Positions 24,088 through 35,929 are shown, numbered from the stretch's first letter. The stretch is 64,000 nt of DNA from Cyclina sinensis (GCA_012932295.1 JAAONU010000014.1:33077977-33141976); one strand, 5' to 3'. Numbers and translations are program-made. The notes: generated by a model not told the origin, from the sequence alone.

Positions 24088-24406
24088 GACAAGAGCCGGC
24101 CGAACCGGGTGATGCTCCCCGAATAGGTTTTGGACACAGAATAGTGTGTCCATAAAGTCTTTGCCAAATTCAGCATAAAGATATTATGGTTTTGGTAGTT
24201 GCTGAAAAAGGTTAAAACTGTTAAAATATGCAATGAAGAATGAAAGACAGTTCCCATTTTATTCTTTATTTTTCTATCAACTCAGACAGTGGCAGTCCTA
24301 TCCAGACAGTGTCATGGTCACCGAAGTAGGCTGGTGACAGGTAAACCAGAGGTTTTTGATACCTCTTGTAGTTTCAGAGTTATGTCCCGGACAAAGTTCA
24401 AAATCT

Positions 24407-25429
24407 AACTAGATGGGTGTTCAGTGGAACACTTGTGTCGCCCTTGGGTACTCTGTTAGAATAACTGAAAAGGTAAACAAGAGCCTGCTGGGGTTGAGGT
24501 AGGATGGGAAGTAAAGTACCTATGTTTTAAAATTAAAAAAAAAAAAAAAAAATTGGGCCCGGGGGGTGACTGGTTGGGGAGGGGGGGGATTCCCATGCAG
24601 AGGGGACAGTGGGGGGGGAGGGGGGGGGAGTACTTACCCATCTCATGTCAGTTAATATTTTATTTCTAGGCTTAAGAAGTTTTTTTTCCTATATATAAGT
24701 TTAAGCAAAATCAAGTGACCCCGGGTGTGGGGCTAACTGTGACCCTAGGGACATGGGTACCAACAATCTTTGCAGGGGTCTTGCTGGTGATCAAGTATTC
24801 CAAGTTTGAATGGAATATCCTTGACACTTTTTGAGACATGGACATAAAGAAAAAGGTTAACCAAGAAATTTTAACTTGAAAAAGGGGCATAACATTGCAA
24901 AAAAAAATTTGAGGGTTATCTGCCCTTGAGAAATGGTGTTGTCTTAAGTGATACAATTGTAAGCATTACAACTGGAAAGTTTGATGAAGAAACATGAAGA
25001 AATGGCATAGCTATAGCCAATGTTAAGTTTTCATGACAAAATCCAAGTACAAAAAGGGGCATAACTCTGTCAATTGTGACCTTGACCTATACATTTTGGC
25101 ATCATCACGACCCTGTTGTCGTAAGCAATATAATTTGGAAGTTTGATGTTGAAATGTTAAAAAATGGCAAAGTTATTCCCAACGTTAAGTTTTCATGACA
25201 AAATCCATGTATAAAAAGGGGCATAACTCTGTCAAATGTGACCTTGACCTAGAAATTTTGGCATCAACCTGACCCTGTTGTCATAAGCAATACAATTTGA
25301 AAGTTTGATAAGATAATGTTTAGAAATGGCAAAGTTATAGCCAACGTTAAGTTTTCGTGACGGACCGCCGGACCGACGGACAAAGCGATCCCTATGTATC
25401 ACCTTTTCTTCGAAAGGGCGACACAAAAA
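24407..25429 (+). mobile_element. HINE-like element, family E, nested in family B
   Basis: Starts AACTAGATGGGTGTTCAGTG, with GTGTT/AACAC as the 5' hairpin, then the arm TTGTGTCGCCCTTGG. The core has about three ~160-bp units with GTTAAGTTTTC, TGACAAAATCCA, AAAGGGGCATAACTCTGTCA and TTTTGGCATCA. It ends with a GGACCGCCGGACCGACGGAC tract, then CCTTTTCTTCGAAAGG, then GCGACACAAAAA. It cleanly interrupts the family-B sequence, so it is younger than its host. Confidence 0.8.
24537..24645. repeat. Poly-A plus G-rich low-complexity block
   Basis: An A-run of about 17 near 24537-24552 is followed by several runs of five to nine G between 24562 and 24630. The G-runs are spaced so that a four-tetrad G-quadruplex is possible on the plus strand. 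It lies within the family-E element's 5' body. Confidence 0.8.
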
Positions 25430-25909
25430 TGAACAAAGGGCAATAACTCAAAAATTAGGCAATGTAGAGTTATGGTTCTTATGCACTGCATTTCTACTCA
25501 ATAAGATCTATCTACCTACAAAGTTTCTTGTTGATGCTTCTTGTGGTTTCAGAGTTATGTCCCGAACAAGAAAATGCAGATGGACGGACAGATGGACATA
25601 AAGATACACAGACAGACAATCTTCCTACAAAGTTTCTTGTTGATACCTTTTGTAGTTTCAGAGTTATGTTCCGTACAAAGTTCAAAGTGTAAAAGTGAAC
25701 AAAGGCCAATAACTCAAAAATTAGGCAATGCAGAGTTATGGTTCTTATGCATTGCACTTCTACTCAATAAGATCTATCTAGCTACAAAGTTTCTTGATGA
25801 TACTTCTTGTAGTTTCAGAGTTATGTCCTGGACAAGAAAATGCCGATGGACAGACATACGGACGGACAAAGCGGCGACTATATGCTCTCCCTTCGAGGAG
25901 CATAAAAAT

Positions 25910-26665
25910 AGAGTGTTGTACTATCAAACTGATCTATCCTTTTAATCTTGTGCTACACTGCACTAATTCATTTGAACATTTAAATTTCAAAACATCAAAT
26001 GAACAGTTTTTTAACTGTTTAATCAATCATGGAGGAACTTCATCAAGCTAACATCTTTTCTTTACACTACAAAACCGGGATCTTCTATCAGCCCTGAGGC
26101 TATTGCATCTCTCACTGAATCAACCCTATACAAGCATAAACATCAACCACCCATGGATGTAACACGCGCCTCCAATTATTTATGGCTGCTTTAGAATCTT
26201 TAAATATTTGACAGAGACCTTTATCTCACAAATACATCTGTCATTGTCTGAGGTATCTTTTTTGTTTTCTTTTTGCATGTTGAAAAATTACAAAATCAAA
26301 AAGACAGAATGGGTTCTGAACTGGACAGGCTCAGAGTAACAGCACACATTATATTCCCATGGTCTTTCTTTCTTATATGACTTACTTTCTGAACATTCAT
26401 TTCTACTGCCATTTCTAGGAACAATTAACTTCTTCAAATAACCAGCATCAATACAATCAATTACTTAAAATTTGTTGCAATTTAAGGAAAATACCAAGTA
26501 GCAGGCTTGGTTTTTTTTCTAGAAACTGTTTATATTTAACATATTGATAATATATGGCAAGAACTCTTATTAATTTTATTTTATATAACAGGTTTTTACA
26601 CAATTGTTGAAGTTTTTTAAATTATTATGAAGATGAATGTTCATAACAGAAAGATGTATCTTGAA
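25910..26665. other. Non-coding intronic stretch, nothing recognised
   Basis: Short frames only; no terminal repeats or tandem period. Confidence 0.4.
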
Positions 26666-26667
26666 AA

Positions 26668-26745
26668 AGACCACCCAGAGGATGCAGGATTCAAACTCAG
26701 TTCCTCCTGCATCAGAAACAAGTGCTCTAGACCACTGAGCCTAAG
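26668..26745 (-). mobile_element. tRNA-headed SINE fragment
   Basis: On the minus strand it reads GGCTCAGTGGTCTAGAGCAC (A-box-like), and farther on GAGTTTGAATCC (B-box-like), spaced as in a tRNA. The acceptor stem does not pair, so it is a SINE head rather than a functional tRNA gene. Confidence 0.7.
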
Positions 26746-26749
26746 TCAG

Positions 26750-27815
26750 AGGTTGTATTTATACAATTATAGGCTGCTGTGCACTGAACCATTATAATAA
26801 ATGAGCTGTTGACACTTTTATTTCTAAGTATACCACTGGGCAGCACAATCTTTAATGCACTGAGAAACGAAATGTTTGAAGGAAAAAAAAGATTGGGAGC
26901 ACATTGTTGATTATAAGTATCAACCGTATTCAGAATTCATCATCTCAATTCTTTATCAGTTTAATGCCCACAAGAAGCATTCCATTTAGAAGACCAATCT
27001 CTGTATCATGAGGAACTTACTATTCTTTTAAAGCAACTATCACACTGGAAGAAATTTGAAAGACTTACATCCATGATTGTTTTATTGTGAGGCCACAGTG
27101 GTCAAATTGAGATGCATTATTAGTCACATGACAACAGAGATCTTGTTCACGTAAGAGATGAAATCAGCATGGTATTTGAATAGAAATATATCTTGAGATG
27201 TTATAAGTCTTGTTTCATCGGGAATTTTTAAGCTGCATGAGGCCAAAAGTGAGCAACGGCCAAAACTCTCACCCAGTGAGTGGAGACAGAACAACCAAAT
27301 TTCCTACAGCTTGTACAAGAAGCTCAGATGTCAGACTAAGGCATTCTAGTTTAGTTTAGTCAGTCATACTATAAAAGCTGCTCAGAAGACTGTCCATAAG
27401 GCAACTGTACCAGAAAAACACAATTCAAACATTTAAATAAAACAATTCCATGACAGAAGCAAAACAACAGCTTGACCCTTACAGCCCTTTACCAACTATC
27501 AGGCCATTATAACAGCAGGAAAACAATATAAGCATTGTTACTACATAACCTGCCACAGGGACAGCTGTCCTAATGGGCCATTTCAGGCACATGCTTGACT
27601 TCAGGCAAATAACTAAATGGTGTGGTAACACATTATTTGTATTGTCAGCCATATAATCTGAATAATTTGTTACCTCATTATGACCAAATGACAGTTGTTG
27701 TTTTAAGGTGGAACACACTGAACAAATAACTTCAGAGACTACAAACATGAGAAGTATTGTTATGGTCCAGTGCACACCATCCTTTTATTACCCTATTATT
27801 TATAAATACAACCTG
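26750..27815. other. Non-coding intronic stretch
   Basis: The longest frame (minus, 27479-27775) depends on a GTG start and is closed upstream by TAA; it has no recognised domain. Nothing else is supported. Confidence 0.4.
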
Positions 27816-27819
27816 TGAC

Positions 27820-27935
27820 AACTGAGTCAGGGACTTGATTCTTTGACTCAATGGTCTTGAGGGTTGGTTTTCAATGCAAGAGGACCCAAGTTCAAATCCA
27901 GCTCTGAGTGGGCTTTTTCAAGTTTCATGTCTGTA
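27820..27935 (+). mobile_element. tRNA-headed SINE copy
   Basis: CAGGGACTTGATTCTTTGAC, TCAATGGTCTTGAGGGT (A-box-like) and AAGTTCAAATCCAGCTCTGA (B-box-like) match the copy at 31820 in order and spacing. It is interrupted downstream by sequence leading into the hairpin MITE at 27951. Confidence 0.68.
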
Positions 27936-27950
27936 AGAGCACAATCTGTC

Positions 27951-28193
27951 TTAACCCTTTACCACATGGTTAAGTGTTAAATCGCATATGCGACCAGTGC
28001 AGATCCAGATCAGCCTGCACATCCGTGCAGTCTGATCTGGATCTCCACTGTTCGTTTTTCAGTCATAAATACTTTTATGGATATAAAAGCGAACAGTGGA
28101 GATCCTGATCAGACTGCACGGATGTGCAGGCTGATCTGGATCTGCACTGGTCGCATATGCGTTAAAACACGTATCTATGGAGTAAAGGGTTAA
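27951..28193 (+). mobile_element. Hairpin MITE with TTAACCCTTTA ends, ~100-bp arms
   Basis: The left end is TTAACCCTTTACC and the right end is AGTAAAGGGTTAA. The arms 27951-28053 and 28090-28193 are reverse complements with only a few mismatches: GCATATGCGACCAGTGCAGA, then TCAGCCTGCACATCCGTGCA and so on. A short AT-rich loop around 28054-28090 separates them. The whole element can fold into one long stem. TTAA with CCCT is piggyBac-like (inference). The inner block is shared with MITEs at 6081 and 63455. Confidence 0.9.
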
Positions 28194-28702
28194 ATGATTC
28201 AAGTACAAAATCACTTATACTGTCTTCTAGCTAAGACTAAATGGTTCAGTGTTTTTCATCGTACTCAAATACACTGAAATTCTTAGTTCCATTGTTTTTT
28301 GTTTTTTTTCATTCTTCCTTCACTTAAACTTTGATATAAATTTTGCAAGTATCTGTAAAGTTCAAAATGCCCTTTTGACTAACAATGAAACTACAGAACA
28401 TTGATGAATCAAGATTCTTGATGTTTTGAGGTTTCTCTAAAGTCCTGATTTGGTTGTCTATGAAAAAAAACATTGCAAATTAGTGAATAAATCAAAATTT
28501 TATTGATTGATTTTTTCAATATATCAAAGAAAAATTTCTGACCCCTGTATAATTATATCATTAATGTTCAATTCTCCACACATGAATTAAAGTTCGAATA
28601 CCTGTTAAAATTATTGGCCGTATTTTTTACACCTCCAAATGATAATGCAAATTTAATGGTAGAGTGTGGTTTGATCTACTGACATATTGTGTAAACATTA
28701 TC

Positions 28703-28826
28703 GACAGTGTTTGTCTTACTTGTACAGTAATTAACCAATTTAGCTAGAAGCATATTCTATCTTTGACAGTGTTTGTCTTACTTGTACAGTAATTAACCAA
28801 TTTAGCTAGAAGCATATTCTATCTTA
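28703..28826 (+). repeat. Perfect 62-bp tandem duplication
   Basis: GACAGTGTTTGTCTTACTTG through GAAGCATATTCTATCTT occurs twice in tandem, at 28703 and 28765, essentially without mismatches. It is either very recent or an assembly artefact. Confidence 0.93.
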
Positions 28827-28840
28827 GCCTGAGTGTGTTT

Positions 28841-28960
28841 CTTTTGCTCAGTGGTTTGTTGGCCTTTGATGGGCTATGATCAGAGTTTGAATCCCACTCT
28901 GGGTTGTGTTTTCTAAGATGCATTGCATCTTTCTGTTACAGACTTTCATGTTCGTAAGTT
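28841..28960 (+). mobile_element. tRNA-headed SINE copy
   Basis: Reads CTTTTGCTCAGTGGTTTGTT (A-box-like), AGAGTTTGAATCCCACTCTG (B-box-like), then a tail (GCATCTTTCTGTTACAGACT, TTCATGTTCGTAAG) shared with 31820-31957. Confidence 0.75.
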
Positions 28961-28998
28961 GGGGGCTCATCCCGGATGACCTCTCCTGGACTTAGTCA

Positions 28999-31656
28999 TA
29001 ACAAGAGGGCCATAATGGCCCTATATCGCTCACCTGAATATGACTGCTTTTAACAAAGTTGCTATGGACCTGCTTAACTGACCCCAGATGACCCATATTC
29101 GAACTTGACCTAGAAATTATTGAAACAATCTTTCTGACAAATTTCAAGGTTATTTGGACTGAAAGTGTAGCCTCTAGAGTGTTAACAAGGCTTTTCCATA
29201 TTTGGGCTCTGTGACCTAGTTTTTGACCCCAGATGATCCATATCCAAACCTGAGCTAGAAATCATTAAAACAACCTTTCTGACAAATTTCCAAGACATCT
29301 GGACTGAAAATGTAGCCTCTAGAGTGTTTACAAGGTTTTTCCATATTTGGGCTCTGTGACCTAGTTTTTGACCAAAGATGACCCATATTAGTACTTGAGC
29401 TAGAAATCATCAAAACAACCTGTCTGACAAATTTCCAGGATATTTGGACTGAAAATGTAACCTCTGGAGTGTTAAAATGGTTTTAACATTTTAGGGCTCT
29501 ATGACCTAGTTTTTGATCCCAGATGACCCATATCCTAATCTGGGCTAGAAATCATTGAAACAACCTTTCTGACAAATTTCAAGGACATTTGGACCGAAAA
29601 TGTAACCTCTAGAGCATTAACAAGGATTTTCTACTTTTTGGCCCTGTGTCCTAGCTTTTGACCCCAGATAACCAATATTCAAAACTGAGCTAGAAATCAT
29701 TAAAACAATCTTTCTGACAAATTTCAAGGTTATTTGAACTAAAAATGTTACCTCAATGCGTGTTAACAAGGTTTTTCCATATTTGGGGTCTGTGACCTAG
29801 TTTTTGACCCCAGATGACCTTGATTTGAATCTGAGCTAGAAATCATTAAAACATCCTTTCTCACAAATTTGGAGAATATTTGGACTGAAAAGTAGCTTCT
29901 AGAGTGTTAACAAGTTTTTTTTCTATTTTTGGGTTCTGTGACCTAGTTTTTGACTTCAGATGACACATATTCAAATTTAACCTAGAAATCATTGAAAACA
30001 ACCTTTCTTACAGATTCCAGGTTATTTGGACTTAAAATGTTATCTCTAGAGTGTTTACAAGGTTTTTCCATATTTGGGCTCTGTGACCTAGTATTTGACC
30101 CCAGATGACCCAATTTTGAACTTGAGCTCAAAATCATCAAAACAACCTTTCTGACAAATTTCTGGGATATTTTGACTGAAAATGTAACCTCTAGAGTGTT
30201 AACAAGGTTTTTTCTATTTTTGGGCTCTGTGACCTAGTTTTTGACCCCAGATGACCTTTATTCGAATCTAAGCTAGAAATCATTAAAACATCCTTTCTCA
30301 CAAATTAGGTGAATATTTGGACTGAAAAGTAGCTTCTAGAGTGTTAACAAGTTTTTTTATTTTTGGGCTCTGTGACCTAGTTTTTGATTTCAGATGACCC
30401 ATATTCAAATTTGACTTGAAATCATTGAAACAACCTTTCTGACAGATTCCAGGTCATTTGGACTGAAAATGTTACCTCTAGAGTGTTTACAAGGTTTTTC
30501 CATATTTGGGCTCTGTGACCTTGTTTTTGACCCCAGATGACCCAATTTTGAACTTGAGCTCAAAATCATCAGAGCAGTCTTTCTGACAAATTTCTGGGAT
30601 ATTTTGACTGAAAATGTAACCTCTAGAGTGTTAACAAGGTTTTTCTATTTTTGGGCTCTGTGACCTAGTTTTTGAACCAAGATGACCCATATTCGAACTT
30701 GAGCTAGAAATCATAGAAACAACCTGTCTGACAAATTTCCAGATTATTTGGACTGAAAATGTTACTTCTCCTTCTACAAGAATATTTTCAAAGTTATCAC
30801 TATATAAGCCTATGTAAAACCAATGACCCCGGGGTGGGGCCAAATTTGACCCCAGGGGTATAATTTGAACAAACTTGGTAGAGGTCCACTAGACAATGCT
30901 ACATACCAAATCTTAAGGCTCAGGGCCTTGTGGTTTCAGACAAGAAGATTTTCGAAGTTTTTCCTATATAAGCCTATGTAAAACCAATGACCCCCAAGGT
31001 GGGGCCAAATTTGACCCCAGGGGCATGATTTGAACAAACTTGGTAGAGGTCCACTAGACAATGCTACATTCCAATTATCTAAGCTCTATGCCTTACGGTT
31101 TCTGACAAGAAGATTTTTAAAGTTTTTTCTATATAACTCTATGTAAAACAAGTTACCCCTGGGGCGGGGCCATTTTTGACCCAGAGGCCATGATTTGAAC
31201 AAACTTGGTAGAGGTCCACTAGACAATGCTGCACACCAAATATCTTAGCTCTACGCCTTACGGTTTCTGACAAGAAGATTTTTAAAGTTTTTCCTATATA
31301 ACTCTATGTTAAAACAAGTTACCCCTGGGGCAGGGCCATTTTTGACCCCAGGATCATAATTTGAACAAACTTGGTAGAGGTCCACTAGATGATGCTTTAT
31401 ACCAAATATCAAAGCTCCAGGCCTTGTGGTTTCTGACAAGAAGATTTTTAAAGATCCAACTTTTAAAATCTGTTTTTAGCTCCTGTGACCCAGAAATGCA
31501 ATGGACCGGAACCATTCGAACAAACTTGGTAGAGCTTCATACAAGGAAAATTCTAGGCAAGTTTCATTAAATTTTGCCCAGTGGTTTCAGAGGAGATGTC
31601 GTTTGAATGAATTGTGGACGACGGACGGACGGAGCATGCTCAGGTGAGCTAAAAAA
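28999..31656 (+). mobile_element. HINE-like element, family A, large copy with two core arrays
   Basis: Starts ACAAGAGGGCCATAATGGCC (5' hairpin GGGCCAT/ATGGCCC), then the arm TCGCTCACCTGA. Array 1 has GTGACCTAGTTTTTGACCCC recurring about every 145-146 bp near 29211, 29356, 29501, 29647, 29792, 29938, 30083, 30229, 30374, 30520 and 30659. Array 2 (~30790-31440) has a ~165-bp unit with CTATGTAAAAC, GGGGCCAAATTTGACC and GGTCCACTAGACAATGCT. It ends with GACGGACGGACGGAGC, then CTCAGGTGAGCTAAAAAAA; the left arm of the 3' hairpin is lost. It is non-coding. Confidence 0.87.
29135..30770 (+). repeat. 146-bp tandem core array (about 11 units)
   Basis: The unit includes TGACCTAGTTTTTGACCCCA, GATGACCCATATTCGAAC, GAGCTAGAAATCATTAAAAC, CTTTCTGACAAATTTCCAGG and CCTCTAGAGTGTTAACAAGG. 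Spacing is 145-146 bp throughout. The same unit makes up the array at 34490-35770. Confidence 0.9.
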
Positions 31657-31819
31657 AGAAAAAGAAAAAAAATCTTTCAAGAATTCTGTTCGACATTCTG
31701 ATCTAAAAATACACAACACCATTCATTATCAAAACTGATGACTTTCTCATGAGGGGATGCGTTATGGTCTAATATGCATACCTCCCTATAATTATATAAA
31801 TACAATATCTGACAACCGT

Positions 31820-31957
31820 ATCAGGGAACTGATTCTTTGGCTCAGTGGTTAGAGTGTTGGGCTCAATGTGCTAAGATCAAAGTTTGAATCCCACTCTGGG
31901 TTGTGTATTCTAAGAGGCACTGCATCTTTCTGTTACAGACTTTCATGTTCGTAAGAA
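31820..31957 (+). mobile_element. tRNA-headed SINE copy (best preserved of its family)
   Basis: GGCTCAGTGGTTAGAGTGTT is a good A-box and AAGTTTGAATCCCACTCTGG a good B-box. The tail GCACTGCATCTTTCTGTTAC, AGACTTTCATGTTCGTAAG follows. It lies just beyond the 3' end of the family-A HINE; the copy at 28841-28960 lies just before the 5' end. Confidence 0.8.
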
Positions 31958-31959
31958 GT

Positions 31960-34105
31960 GCCATTCATTACCGCCAAGTTTGAAATAAGCGGCAGATGTG
32001 CAGATGCTTTTAATGTGCTATAAACTGAAACACACCATTTTTTTGTATTTTCTATTTTAAAATTTACTACTGTGTAAACTGGTACATTTGTAAATCCACA
32101 ACATGTATATATATTGAGGGACATAACTTGACACAATGTATTTGTTGAAATGTTTTTTATGCATACAGATCATGTAATAAATGATTAAAGAAAACAACTT
32201 TTGATATCTTTTGTTTCTTTCAAAATTAGAATATTGAATTAAACTAAAAAAATAAAAACACATTTAAAATTTGCTGTGAATGAAAAGTACTCATAAGCAA
32301 TTTCCAAATATTAATCTGAGTTTCAATATATATAAAATTTATTTCCATAGTCCCCAGAGTTTTGATACGTTGAAGTTCTTCTATATATATTGTGACTCCC
32401 AGGGGCCAGCTGCTTTGTCTGATTTGCTAAATATTTAGTTTAACAATCCATTACTTGACTATCATAAAGTTTTACTATCTTTTTCACTCACTAATCACAG
32501 CCAAGAACTAGCTATGGGATAAGCATATTGTGCACTGGAGAGGGGTAAAATACGAACACGTGGTAAATACTGACTGATGATGGGGCAAAAATGTGAAGTT
32601 ACTATTAAATTAATACTGCATTTATGACAATGTAAAACATAACCAGAATAGCATATCTTTGGTTACATCACATTTTTTACAACCACAACATGTAAATTGA
32701 AGTGTAAGCCATTAATCCAGTGGGCTTCATCCCCTGTATAAGATACTATCATTTCAAGTCAGTTACAGAGATAATCTGATAGATTATCCCTTTTAATCCC
32801 ATTTAGAAGGGAGATAATTCCTTTTCATTAACAATAATTTTTTATCATTAACATATTTATACAAGGATAAGTGGTGTTGATCACAGATAAGATTATTATA
32901 ATATTTTTCATACATTTCATTTTTTATGGAAACAGCAGCTGTTTTTCACACATTACCTAACAGGTATAACTAATTTACAATCTCTTGGGATGTGTAAAGG
33001 GGAATAACACTTTGCAGCTAGTGATAATTGCAATAAAGGTGCAACAATGCAGCCAGCAGGGCTGCCACCTTTAAAACTTCTTGTAAATTTAAGAACAAGC
33101 ATGCAGTTTCTTGTTGTAACATAAAATAAAAGTTTTATTACTGAGAAAAATCAATAAACATATAAATGAAGTTTTTGTACATAATGCAAATATTTTTAGT
33201 GTTTATATATAGAAATTCAGACAATAAAGCAATATTTCTAATAATACTTCCAGACAAGTTTACTATCAATAAAAATTAATTAAAGTCATCTTTTCCTATA
33301 ATTATTTCAGTTTTTATTTTCTGCTGTTTAATTTACAACCAATTAAAGTTAGACCCAGTTTAACTCGGAAAAAAATAAAATATATGAAAAATAGCATGAA
33401 AAATAGTATGGATTAGATATGAGTTAAACCTATTCTTCTAATTAGCGTTTAATCAGACATTGGACATTCCATATGTTTGTAATATATTAAGTAAGATCTT
33501 TCTTAAAGAGTGTCAGCTGACTACCAACATGAGCATAGCTAATCTATGAGTGTAAGCTGACTAGCAACATGATTTAAGTGATGCTATTGGTGTTTCATGA
33601 AGATTTATAGATATAACCATAGTTCCATAAATTTTCAAATCTCAATTGGTCCTAGAGACAACACCATCCCTGCCCACTCTAAACACATGAAAATAATTTG
33701 GCCAAAAGCAATGTTTAATGCCTAAGGCTTTTCTCTTATTGAAAATATGAACAATTTATCGTCCCTGACAGCTAAAATTGAATAATAATGCTTACGTTAG
33801 TTGGTTTGTTGACATTGCGAAAAAAACGTTTAGTTCTAAGTGAAAGTTAAAAAATGGAAGTAGTGCAAATTTCACGACATTATATTTTTTCAACACCAGT
33901 TAACATAACTGACTGACTAGCTGCCAATCAAGCACACTTATTTCAAAGTTAGGCTGGTATTCCATAGTTCTGTGATCCATGGTCCATATCCATGTCTGCT
34001 GTATGACCGTGGGTACCTATTCCATTTTTCTATGACAGGACCCCTGATAAGTTCCATGTAAACTATGCAATATAATATAGATATCAGACAATATGCAATA
34101 TACAT
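31960..34105. other. Non-coding intronic stretch, nothing recognised
   Basis: Very AT-rich; short frames only. No element termini or tandem period were seen. Confidence 0.4.
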
Positions 34106-34106
34106 A

Positions 34107-35927
34107 AACAAGAAGGCCATGATGGCCCTGGATCGCTCACCTGAGTACTTTGGCTGTAGGTTTGCTGTTAAGCAGTATTTCATTTTTTAATTGAAAATAT
34201 ATAAGTGCCTACAAACCAAATATGTAAAATATCAGTCAATAAATAAAGGCTCTATGACAGAAAGTAGAAATATCTATTATAAGCTATGGTGACCTTGACC
34301 TTGACCCAGTGACCTCAAACCCTACCCATGGGTAGAGGTCCATGCAAGGAACCTATATATTGAATATCAAAGATATTGGTCTATAAATGAAGGATTTATG
34401 AGGTACAGTAGATAAATCTATTTTTAGCCTCCGTGACCTTTAACCTAATCTAATAATTTGAACAACCAAACAACCTTTCTGACAAACTGCCAGGACATTT
34501 GGACTGAAACAGTAGCCTCTACAGCCTTAACAAGATATTTCGATTTTTGGGCTCTGTGACCTAGTTTTTGACCCCAGATGACCCATATTCGAACTTGACC
34601 TAGAAACCATCAAAATAACCTTTCTGACATATTTCCAGAATATTTGGGCTGAAAATGTTACCTGTAGAATGTAAACAAGGTTTTTCCAAATGTAAGCTCT
34701 GTGACCTAGTTTTTGACCCCAGATGACCCATATTCAAACTTGGGCTAGAAATCATCAATACAACCTTTCTGACATAATTCCAGGATATTTGGGATGAAAA
34801 TGTTACCTCTAGAGTGTTAACAAGGTTTTTCCATATTCAGGCTGTGTGACCTAGTTTTTGACCCCAGATGACCCATATTCGAACATGACCTAGAAATCAT
34901 CGAAACAACCTAACTGACATATTTCCAGAATATTTGGGCTGAAAATGTTACCTCTAGAGTGTTATCAAGGTTTTTCCATATACAGGCTGTGTGACCTAGT
35001 TTTTGAACCCAGATGACCCATATTCAAACTTTAGCTAGAAATCATAGAAGCAACCTTCCTGACAAAGTTTCAGATTATTTGGTCTAAAAATGTTACCTCT
35101 AGAGTGTTAACAAGGTTTTTCAATATTTGGGCTCTGTGACCTAGTTTTTGACCCCAGATGACCCATATTTAAACCTGACCTAGAAATCGTCAAAGCAACC
35201 TTTCTGACAAATTTCCAGATTATTTGGGCTGAAAATGTAACCTCTAGAGTCTTAACAAGATTTTTCTATTTTTGGGCTCTGTGACCTAGTTTTTGAACCC
35301 AGATGACCCATATTCAAACTTTAGCTAGAAATCATAGAAGCAAAATTCCTGACAAATTTCCAGATTATTTGGTCTAAAAATGTTACCTCTAGAGTGTTAA
35401 CAAGATTTTTCAATATTTGGGCTCTGTGACCTAGTTTTTGACCCCAGATGATCCATATTTGAACCTGTCCTAGAAATCGTCAAAGCAACCTTTCTGACAA
35501 ATTTCCAGATTATTTGGGCTGAAAATGTAACCTCTAGAGTGTTAACAAGATTGTTCTATTTTTGGGCTCCGTGACCTAGTTTTTGAACCCAGATGACCCA
35601 TATTTGAATTTGAGCTAGAAATCATCGATAGAACTTTTCTGACAAATTTCCAGGATATCTGGACTGAAAAAGTAGCCTCTAGAGTGTTAACAAAGTTTTT
35701 CTATATTTGGGCTCTGTGACCTAGTTTTTCAACCCAGATAACCCATGTTTAAACTCGTCTGAGATATTAATGAGACAAACATCCTGACCAAGTTTCATGA
35801 CAATTGAGGCAAAAATGTGACCACTAGAGTGTTAACAAACTAATTGTGGACAGACGGACGGACAGACGAAGGACAAAAGGCGATCACAAAAGCTGCCTCT
35901 GTTACTATGTGCCAGGTGAGCTAAAAA
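34107..35927 (+). mobile_element. HINE-like element, family A, nine ~146-bp units
   Basis: Starts AACAAGAAGGCCATGATGGC, then TCGCTCACCTGAGTACTTTG and the 5' body shared with 7071 and 47288. The core array at 34490-35770 has GTGACCTAGTTTTTGA at about 34555, 34701, 34846, 34991, 35136, 35281, 35427, 35572 and 35718. It ends with GACAGACGGACGGACAGACG, then a decayed 3' hairpin and GCCAGGTGAGCTAAAAA. It is non-coding. Confidence 0.87.
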
Positions 35928-35929
35928 TC

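Larger units (their letters stand above)
24088..25908 (+). mobile_element. HINE-like element, family B, with a family-E element nested inside
   Basis: Starts ACAAGAGCCGGCCGAACCGG, then the arm GATGCTCCCCGAATAGG. It is interrupted at ~24406 by the family-E element and resumes at 25430 with GAACAAAGGGCAATAACTCA. It has about two ~150-bp cores (TAGGCAATG.AGAGTTATGG, TGCA.TGCA.TTCTACTCAA). It ends with GACGGACAAAGCGGCGACTA and the 3' arm CTTCGAGGAGCATAAAA. It is non-coding. Confidence 0.8.

Noticed and set aside
27479..27775. 98-codon minus frame with a signal-peptide-like start and a hydrophobic tail
   Set aside because: The start is GTG, closed upstream by TAA; the first ATG is nine codons in. 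No homology was recognised and it lies in an AT-rich intron.
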